This document shows, piece by piece, positions 57,965 through 64,000 of a stretch of DNA of 64,000 bases. The stretch comes from Alphaproteobacteria bacterium. Its GTDB lineage: Bacteria; Pseudomonadota; Alphaproteobacteria; Micropepsales; Micropepsaceae. The DNA lies in NCBI GenBank assembly GCA_019247845.1, contig JAFBAL010000054.1:1-64000 (forward strand), read 5' to 3'. Under the pieces are notes generated by a model. That model did not search any database. It was not told the origin of the DNA and was given only the letters and a program-made list of their open reading frames with translations. The translations under genes were made by a program, and so were the position numbers. Each line of letters begins with the position of its first letter. The stretch's first letter is position 1.

Positions 57965-58672
57965 ATGAAATACGCATTGCTGGGCTCGATTTCCTGCGCC
58001 GGGCTGCTTTCGGGAACCCCGGCCTTGCCTGCCGCCCTGCACACCAAGGTCTTCCAGAGCGGCGGAACGTTCACGATCCCGGCCGGCGCAAGCGCGAGCA
58101 CGATATTCGAATTCACGCTCGTCGGCGGAGGCGGAGGCGGGGGCGGATGCGGCACCGGCGGCGGCCTCGCCGCGGGAGGCGGCTCGGGCGCGGCCGCCAT
58201 GATCTCGCTGACCGGATTCAACGCTAGCGACACGGTCGCGGTGACGGTGGGAGCGGCCGGCACCGGCGGAACCGGCGGCGGATCGGGTCATGCCGGGGGC
58301 ACAGGAGGCACCACGGCTCTCACCTATTCCGCGACCGTCATCGCGTCGGCGACCGGCGGAACCGGCGCGATGGGCACCAACGGAGTCAATTCGCTGGCGG
58401 GAAGCGCTGGAACCTTTTCGACCTCGGTCGGATCGACGGGACTGACGCAGAACGCCGCGCTCGGCTTCGGCGCGCAGGACGGGATCGGATCGCTGATCGT
58501 GGCCTTCGGCGACACGAGCTATTCGCCGGGGGGAAACAACGCGTTCGGCGTCAGCGGCACCGTCTCGCACCCGGCCGGCCAGCTGGGCGGCGGCGGCTTC
58601 GGATGTATCGGCCCGAGCGTGCCCGGCGGTGCCGGCGGCAGCGGACTGGTCGTCGTCCGCTGGGTTCTGTAG
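57965..58672 (+). CDS. Exported glycine-rich protein (phage-adhesin/tail-fibre-like Gly-rich domain)
   Basis: Signal peptide then FEFTLVGGGGGGGGCGTGGGLAAGGGSGAAAM ... PGGAGGSGLVVVRWVL C-terminus. Confidence 0.75.
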   Translation: MKYALLGSISCAGLLSGTPALPAALHTKVFQSGGTFTIPAGASASTIFEFTLVGGGGGGGGCGTGGGLAAGGGSGAAAMISLTGFNASDTVAVTVGAAGTGGTGGGSGHAGGTGGTTALTYSATVIASATGGTGAMGTNGVNSLAGSAGTFSTSVGSTGLTQNAALGFGAQDGIGSLIVAFGDTSYSPGGNNAFGVSGTVSHPAGQLGGGGFGCIGPSVPGGAGGSGLVVVRWVL

Positions 58673-58693
58673 CGCAAATCGAAATCGAAGCGG

Positions 58694-58724
58694 CCGCGCA
58701 GGATGCGAGTCCCGCGCGGTTTTT
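58694..58724 (+). terminator. Rho-independent terminator (repeat copy 2, one stem mismatch)
   Basis: ccgcgcagga tgcgag tcccgcgcgg ttttt. Confidence 0.85.
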
Positions 58725-58828
58725 GTTTTACACATGCAAGAAGTGAATGCGCACAGAGAAGTGACAGCAAATAAAAGTGATATCGAATTCTTGGTCCGCA
58801 AATGAACGTGATTCCTATATCCCTCTTT

Positions 58829-58847
58829 GACAGAATTATCTTCTGTC
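58829..58847. promoter_or_regulatory. Palindrome overlapping a TTGACA-like -35, upstream of the second Gly-rich gene
   Basis: gacagaa ttatc ttctgtc: perfect 7-bp arms in an AT-rich intergenic region. Confidence 0.4.
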
Positions 58848-58869
58848 TCCACCAAGATGGAGACTTCAG

Positions 58870-59574
58870 ATGAAACATACTCTTCTTCTGACAACTGCGA
58901 TCGCGGCCCTCACGTTCGGCAGCGCCGCATGGGCCGCCAGCATGCACACCATGGTCTTCAGCAGCAGCGGCACCTTCACGATTCCCGCCACGGCCGCGGC
59001 GAGCACCGAGTTCGAGTTCACCGTCATCGGCGGCGGCGGCGGCGGCGGCGGCTGTTCCACCGGCATCTTCCAGGCCGCGAGCGGCGGCTCCGGCGGCGCG
59101 GGCTTCGCCTCCTATAGCGGCTTCACGGCCGGCCAGACCGTCACGGTGACGATCGGTGCCGGCGGCGCGAACGGCGCCTTCGGCGGCGGCGCGGGCGGCG
59201 GCGGCGGAACGAGCAAGCTGGTCTTTACCGGCACGACCATCGCGCAGTCGACCGGCGGCGGCGGTTCCCCAGGCCAAACCGCCGGCACGATGGTGGCGGG
59301 CACCGCGGGTGCCTTCAGCGCCAGCACGGGTGCGTCCGGACTGACGCTGGCGTCGAGCCTCAACTATGGCGCGGAGGAAGGCACGGTCTTTCCGTGGAGC
59401 GGGATCGGCAACTGGACCTATACGATCCCCGGCGGCGGCAATCCGCTCGGCCATGCCGGCACGGTCAACAACTACAACGGCGTGCTCGGCGGCGGCGGCA
59501 TGGGCTGTCAGTATGTCGGCAGCCCGGGCGGCGCCGGCGGCTCCGGCGTGGTGATCGTGCGCTGGGCGGTCTGA
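58870..59574 (+). CDS. Exported glycine-rich protein (paralog of 57965..58672)
   Basis: MKHTLLLTTAIAALTFGSAAWAASMHTMVFSSSGTFTIPATAAASTEFEFTVIGGGGGGGGCSTG ... PGGAGGSGVVIVRWAV. Confidence 0.78.
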   Translation: MKHTLLLTTAIAALTFGSAAWAASMHTMVFSSSGTFTIPATAAASTEFEFTVIGGGGGGGGCSTGIFQAASGGSGGAGFASYSGFTAGQTVTVTIGAGGANGAFGGGAGGGGGTSKLVFTGTTIAQSTGGGGSPGQTAGTMVAGTAGAFSASTGASGLTLASSLNYGAEEGTVFPWSGIGNWTYTIPGGGNPLGHAGTVNNYNGVLGGGGMGCQYVGSPGGAGGSGVVIVRWAV

Positions 59575-59583
59575 GGCCCGCAG

Positions 59584-59614
59584 CCGCGCGGGATGCGAGT
59601 CCCGCGCGGCTTTT
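59584..59614 (+). terminator. Rho-independent terminator (repeat copy 3) between convergent genes
   Basis: ccgcgcggga tgcgag tcccgcgcgg c tttt. Confidence 0.8.
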
Positions 59615-59616
59615 GC

Positions 59617-60890
59617 CTATTGCGGCACCAGCTCGAACACCGTGCCGCCGTCATGGCGGCCGCCGACGAAGGTCGTGCCGAAGAGATCGCCGTGCGCATC
59701 CAACAGCACGGTGGAGAAGGCCGGATTGCTCCCGTCCTGGCAGCGGTTGCGCGCACAAAAGCCGTAGAGCTCCGTCGTCGTCCAGGCCGTGCCGTCGAAC
59801 GAAAGCCGGTACACCGCGCCCATGCCTTTCGCGCCGCCGTTCTCGGTCGTGCCATAGAGGTTGCCCCAAGCGTCCATGGTCATGGCGGTGAACGAGCCCG
59901 CATCGAAGGGCTCGATGGTGCTGAAGGCATAGCCGCCGCTGCCGTCCGGCGTCAGCCGATAGGCGCCGCCGCGCTGGAGCTTTCCGCCCTCATGCGTCGT
60001 GCCGAAGATGTTGCCCGCGCCGTCGATGACGACGCCGGCATGCGCCGTCTCGCCGTCGCGGCAAAGGTGGCGCCGGCGGTCGGAGCAGAAATGGTGGAGC
60101 ACGCCGTGCGTCCAGGTGTCTCCCGACCGCGTCAGCTTGAAGACAGTGCCGGCGCCGCCGTCGCTGTGGAACTGATGGCCGGTGCCGCCGCGCGACGTCG
60201 TTCCGATGAGGTTGCCGCTGCCGTCGACGACGACCCCGCCTTCGGGTCCCTCGCCATCGGCGCATCCGTCTTCGGCGCAGAAATCGTAGAGCGACGCTTC
60301 CTGCCAGGCGCCGCCGCCGGCCGGGGTCAATCGATAGCCCACGCCGCCGCGGTTGCCGTCACCATGCGCGCCGCCGGTGAAGGTCGTGCCGTAGAGCGGC
60401 GACGTGCCGTCATAGGGGGCGCCGCTCGCCGATCCGGCATAGCTCAAGCCGCCTTTCGGAAACATGCCGTCCGCGCAGCCGGTCGCGAGGCAGAACGTGT
60501 AGAGACTATGCATGGTCCAAACGGTGCGGTCCGCGTTCGGCACGACCTCGAAAACCTGGGAGGCGTCGGTGCCGTAGAGATTGCCGGCCGTGTCGCGGAT
60601 GAGAGGCGACCGGTCGCTGCCCGTGGGAGCGGTGGCCAGCACCGTGTATTGCCAGCTGCCGTCGCCCTGCGGCGACAGCATGAAGACGTCGCCCAGCCCC
60701 ATGCCGTAGAGATTGCCTTCCTCGTCCGCCACAAGGCCGCTGCCGGGCGGTGCTGGTGGCAATGAGGCGCCGGCGGACAGAAGGTGTGCAGGGTCTTGAG
60801 CTCGTAGCCGGCGGCAGCCGCGTCCTGCGCGAGCAATACAGCGGCCGCCATCGGCGGCAGGCAGGCCACGAATTTTCCGATCCCGCGCAT
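59617..60890 (-). pseudogene. Exported GloVer-type tandem repeat protein, frameshifted near the N-terminus
   Basis: MRGIGKFVACLPPMAAAVLLAQDAAAAGYELKTLHTFCPPAPHCHQ in one frame, GSGLVADEEGNLYGMG...FVGGRHDGGTVFELVPQ in another; repeats xFCxxxxCxDGxxPxGG...GNLYGTTxxGG. Confidence 0.8.
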
Positions 60891-60953
60891 GAAACCCCTC
60901 CGCTCGGTCAGGACCGGCATTATCGTTCCGCGCGATGCCGCCATCACGCGGAT

Positions 60954-62234
60954 TTACGGCGTGATCCTGAACACCTCGCCCTGATAATGCGCGCCGCCGC
61001 CCGCGGTGACGCCGAAGATGCTGCCGGCCGCGTCGAAAACGGGAAGACCGCGCGGAATGCGCCCGTCCGGGCAGGTCGTGATCTCGCAGAACTGGTGCAG
61101 CAGGCCGAGCGTCCCGTCGAAGCGGAAGGCCGTGCCGCCGTGGCCGTTGGTTCCTCCGGCGGACGCGAACCCGACCAGCGCGCCGGACGCGTCCGTCGTC
61201 ACGCCGTCCAAGGGTGCCGCGCCGTCGTTGCAGCGGCGGTCGATGCAGAAGCTGTAGACGGTGCTCTGCACGTAGCCCGCTTCGCCCGGCGCGAGCGTGA
61301 AGATCGTGCCGGAGTTCTTGAGCCCGCCAGCGGCCGCCGTGCCGATGAGCTCGCCCTGCTCGTCGATCAGCAGCGGCCCGGACGGCCCGTTGCCGTCCTT
61401 GCAATCGGTCAGGGAGCAGAAGCTGTAGAGCCGCGTCGCGGTCCATTTGGCATGGGCCGGCGTAAGCTCGACGACGGTGCCCGCATTCGCGTCGCCGCCT
61501 TTGCCCGCAGTGCCGAACAGATTGCCCGCCGTGTCGGCGACCAGGCCGTTCGGCGAGCTTCCGTTGGCGCAATCGCCTTCGCCGCAGAAGCTATAGGCCA
61601 CGCTTTCGATCCATCGCGCGCCGCGTCTCGTGGGCTTGAGCTCGAACACGGCGCCGTCGCCCGCGCTGCCCCCCAGCATGGTGGCGCCGAACATCGGCGT
61701 CTTGCCGTCATAGGGCGTGCCGGCCGCGGCGCCGCGATAGGTTAGCCGGGTGAGGGGATAGTTGCCGTCCGGACATCCGGACTGCTGCGGGCAGAAGCTG
61801 TAGAGCACGCTCTGGACCCACTTCCCGCGCTTATGCGACAGGCGGAAAACCGTTCCGGAATTGGCGGTGCCGCCATGCGCCGTCACGCCGTAGAGATTGC
61901 CCTTGGTGTCCTCGATGAGCGCGTTCCGGGGATCCGCGCCGTCGGCGCAGTTCGCCTTGCTGCAGAACGTGTAGATCGTCTCGAAGGACCAGGCCCCGGC
62001 ATTGTCGGTGAGCGCGAACACGGTGCCGACGTTCTGCGCGCCGCCGTCGATCGTCATCCCGTAGAGCTTTCCCGACGCGCTCTTCAGCAGGCCGCCGGCG
62101 GGGAGGTTGCCGTCGATGCAGCCGCTCTGCGGACAAAAGGAATACAGGATATCGAACGAAGCGGCGCGGGCGGACGACAGGCCCCCGACCGCGCAGCATG
62201 CGACGGCGGCGGCGGTCAGGAAGAAGCGTCGCAT
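60954..62234 (-). CDS. Exported GloVer-type tandem repeat protein
   Basis: MRRFFLTAAAVACCAVGGLSSARA; YSFCPQSGCIDGNLPAGGLL, YTFCSKANCADGADPRNALIEDTKGNLYGVTAHGGTANSGTVFRL and further repeats. Confidence 0.88.
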   Translation of the reverse strand: MRRFFLTAAAVACCAVGGLSSARAASFDILYSFCPQSGCIDGNLPAGGLLKSASGKLYGMTIDGGAQNVGTVFALTDNAGAWSFETIYTFCSKANCADGADPRNALIEDTKGNLYGVTAHGGTANSGTVFRLSHKRGKWVQSVLYSFCPQQSGCPDGNYPLTRLTYRGAAAGTPYDGKTPMFGATMLGGSAGDGAVFELKPTRRGARWIESVAYSFCGEGDCANGSSPNGLVADTAGNLFGTAGKGGDANAGTVVELTPAHAKWTATRLYSFCSLTDCKDGNGPSGPLLIDEQGELIGTAAAGGLKNSGTIFTLAPGEAGYVQSTVYSFCIDRRCNDGAAPLDGVTTDASGALVGFASAGGTNGHGGTAFRFDGTLGLLHQFCEITTCPDGRIPRGLPVFDAAGSIFGVTAGGGAHYQGEVFRITP

Positions 62235-62920
62235 GGTTTCTCCTCGATGGCTCGGCGCGGCTTGAATTCGACCCTGCGCATGCGTCCGAATACCTGCTTG
62301 AACGGCGTCGTCGTGGTCTGCGCGAGGAATTCGATCTCGACCGGAAAGGCGCGGCTGAAATCGTAGAGCGCCACAGCCTCTTCCTGGAAGAACTCGTCGA
62401 AGAGGAAGTAATAGTCGTCGGCATGACGCCAGAGCTCGGCGAGCACGAACAGCGTCGAGCCGTAGAGGTCGGCGTCGTAATGCACCAGCAGCGGCGCTGC
62501 GCCGCCGATGTCGTTCTCGTTCAGGAAGCCGGGCAGGGCATTCTGGAACCAGCCGGTGACGAAGCGCATGCGTGGGTCGCGCAGATCGGGCGGCTTGCCG
62601 CCGGTCGAGAACCGTCCCTGAGGCTGGAACAGCCAGTCCTCGGGCAGGCCTTCGAAGCTGTCGAAGCCGATGAAGCGCGCATCGGCATGGGTGAAGCGCT
62701 CGGCAATGCGCTTGAACGAGCGGCCGCCCTTGACCCCGAATTCGAGATAGGTGAGCGGCGCGTCGCCCAGGGTCGCGCGCACGTAGTCGCACAGCGCATC
62801 GCGGTCCGGCAGCAGGACCGCCGGCGGCGGGTCGTAGATCGCCGCCAGCGCTTGTTTCAGCCTGCGTCGCGCCAGTGCTTTCGCATGGCGCTCCGAGACA
62901 GGCCCGTCCTCCTCGTTCAT
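62216..62920 (-). CDS. TylF/macrocin-O-methyltransferase-like class I SAM-dependent methyltransferase
   Basis: LTYLEFGVKGGRSFKRIAERFTHADARFIGFDSFEGLPEDW; LLVHYDADLYGSTLFVLAEL; YYFLFDEFFQEEAVALYDF; ATGA overlap upstream and 19-nt overlap downstream. Confidence 0.8.
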   Translation of the reverse strand: MNEEDGPVSERHAKALARRRLKQALAAIYDPPPAVLLPDRDALCDYVRATLGDAPLTYLEFGVKGGRSFKRIAERFTHADARFIGFDSFEGLPEDWLFQPQGRFSTGGKPPDLRDPRMRFVTGWFQNALPGFLNENDIGGAAPLLVHYDADLYGSTLFVLAELWRHADDYYFLFDEFFQEEAVALYDFSRAFPVEIEFLAQTTTTPFKQVFGRMRRVEFKPRRAIEEKPCDASS

Positions 62921-64000
62921 GACCCCGTGGGCGAGAACTGGAACACCACGCCCTGGTTGACGTCCGGGTTGCGGCCGCCCTCGAGCAGGCTGCCGAACAG
63001 GCGGCCGTCGGGATGCTCGGCCATCGAGCCGGTCGAGGTGACGCCCTTGATGCAGCCTTTCGCGTTCTTGCACTTGATGTCGTAGAGCACCACGAAGGAC
63101 GCGTTCAGCTCGTAGATCGTGCCGTGGCCGCCTTTGCCGCCGCCATTGGTCGTGCCGAAGATGTTGCCGATCGAGTCGATCATCAGGCCCGAAGGCGCGA
63201 TGCCGTCGGCGCAGGAGTCCTGGGCGCAGAAGGCGTGCATGACCGTGGTATTGCCCGCGGGCGTGACCTTGTAGACGAGGCCGCAGCCGTCCGGGCAGGC
63301 ATCGGCGACGGTGCCGCCCTCGGCGGTCGAGCCGTAGACGTTGCCCGCGGCGTCGCCGATCACGCCGGCCACCGGCGTCTTGCCGTCGGCGCAGTTCTCG
63401 TCGTTGCAGAAGTCGTGCAGCACCGACTCCGCCCAATGGCCGCGCGCCGTCGGCACCAGGCGATAGACCACGCCCGCGCCGTTATGGCCGCCGGCCGCGG
63501 TCGTGCCGATGACGTTGCCGTGGCTGTCGACGAAGACGTTCTCGTTCGGCGTCTGGCCGTCGGTGCAGTCCTTGCCGATCGCGCAGAAGAAATAGAGCAC
63601 GCGGTGCGTCCAATGGCTCTGGTCGGAGTTCGGGGTCAGCGAGAAGACCACGCCGACATGCCTGCGGCCGCCCAGCGTGGTGACGCCGAACAGCGGCGAC
63701 ACGCCGTCATAGGCGGCGCCCGTCGCCGCGCCCTTGTAGGTCAGCCCGCCGACCGGCTGTGCGCCGTCCTCGCAGCCGCTGAACTGTTCGCAGAAGCTGT
63801 GGATCACGCGCTGGGTGTAGCGGGTGTGGCCCGCATTGGGGACCAGCATGAACACCGTGCCGTTGCCGGCGGTGCCGCCGTTCTGCGTCGTGCCGTAGAT
63901 CTGCCCCGCCTCGTCCATGATCAGCTTGTTGCGGACCGGGTTGCTGCCGTCGGTGCAGTTCACGACGTTGCAGAAATTGTAGAGCGTCCTGAAGCGGTAG
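62917..64000 (-). CDS. GloVer-type tandem repeat protein (partial, 5' end beyond window)
   Basis: Frame stays open to base 64000 (YRFRTLYNFCNVVNCTDGSNPV...); repeats HSFCEQFSGCEDG, HDFCNDENCADGKTPVAGVIGDAAGNVYGSTAEGG. Confidence 0.88.
   Translation of the reverse strand, partial: YRFRTLYNFCNVVNCTDGSNPVRNKLIMDEAGQIYGTTQNGGTAGNGTVFMLVPNAGHTRYTQRVIHSFCEQFSGCEDGAQPVGGLTYKGAATGAAYDGVSPLFGVTTLGGRRHVGVVFSLTPNSDQSHWTHRVLYFFCAIGKDCTDGQTPNENVFVDSHGNVIGTTAAGGHNGAGVVYRLVPTARGHWAESVLHDFCNDENCADGKTPVAGVIGDAAGNVYGSTAEGGTVADACPDGCGLVYKVTPAGNTTVMHAFCAQDSCADGIAPSGLMIDSIGNIFGTTNGGGKGGHGTIYELNASFVVLYDIKCKNAKGCIKGVTSTGSMAEHPDGRLFGSLLEGGRNPDVNQGVVFQFSPTGS

Noticed and set aside
58141-59300. GGC-rich low-complexity runs considered as a CRISPR or tandem DNA repeat
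   Set aside because: They encode Gly tracts in frame within two signal-peptide proteins; no regular spacer-repeat periodicity
49162-60752. Frameshifts considered as programmed ribosomal frameshifting
   Set aside because: No slippery heptamer plus pseudoknot evident at the 49.16 or 60.74 kb sites; each is explained by one missing base, so decay or error is simpler
59617-64000. Periodic repeats considered as a CRISPR array
   Set aside because: Periodicity is about 150-200 nt at the protein level with degenerate DNA, consistent with GloVer-type protein repeats

Overview
Window of high-GC alphaproteobacterial-type DNA with no rRNA, CRISPR array, phage module or transposase that I can see. Bases 1-8250 carry a 3'(2'),5'-bisphosphate nucleotidase/IMPase fragment, pmbA/tldD, a DUF6101-like gene, ubiA, two tandem paralogous small exported proteins, rsmE, hisZ and hisG; this stretch looks Bradyrhizobium/Xanthobacteraceae-like. 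From the 3' half of hisG onward the gene style changes: kynureninase-like PLP enzyme + M48 protease, queG, TonB receptor, TPR-sulfotransferase, mtgA, uppP, etc. Conserved housekeeping blocks are rnd-kdsD-lptC-lptA-lptB-rpoN-ptsN-DUF1150-hsp20 (hpf appears to be missing) and tRNA-Ala / FYDLN protein / aroA-cmk-rpsA. The most interesting accessory parts are: (i) an aminotransferase gene translationally coupled to a PrnB-like (IDO/TDO-superfamily) gene at 35.6-38.0 kb; (ii) a 57.9-64 kb island of exported repeat proteins, comprising two glycine-rich phage-adhesin-like paralogs separated by copies of the same terminator, converging on an operon of Cys-rich GloVer-type repeat proteins interleaved with a coupled TylF-like methyltransferase; (iii) tandem GLUG-type exported proteins at 47.7-50.9 kb, one frameshifted; (iv) a Tat-exported beta-carbonic-anhydrase-like protein with an HDHDHDH N-terminus next to a Met/His-rich outer-membrane-type protein; (v) a P-loop-less AAA+ remnant; and (vi) a possible chimeric junction inside hisG. 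All family calls are from motif reading only; no searches were run.
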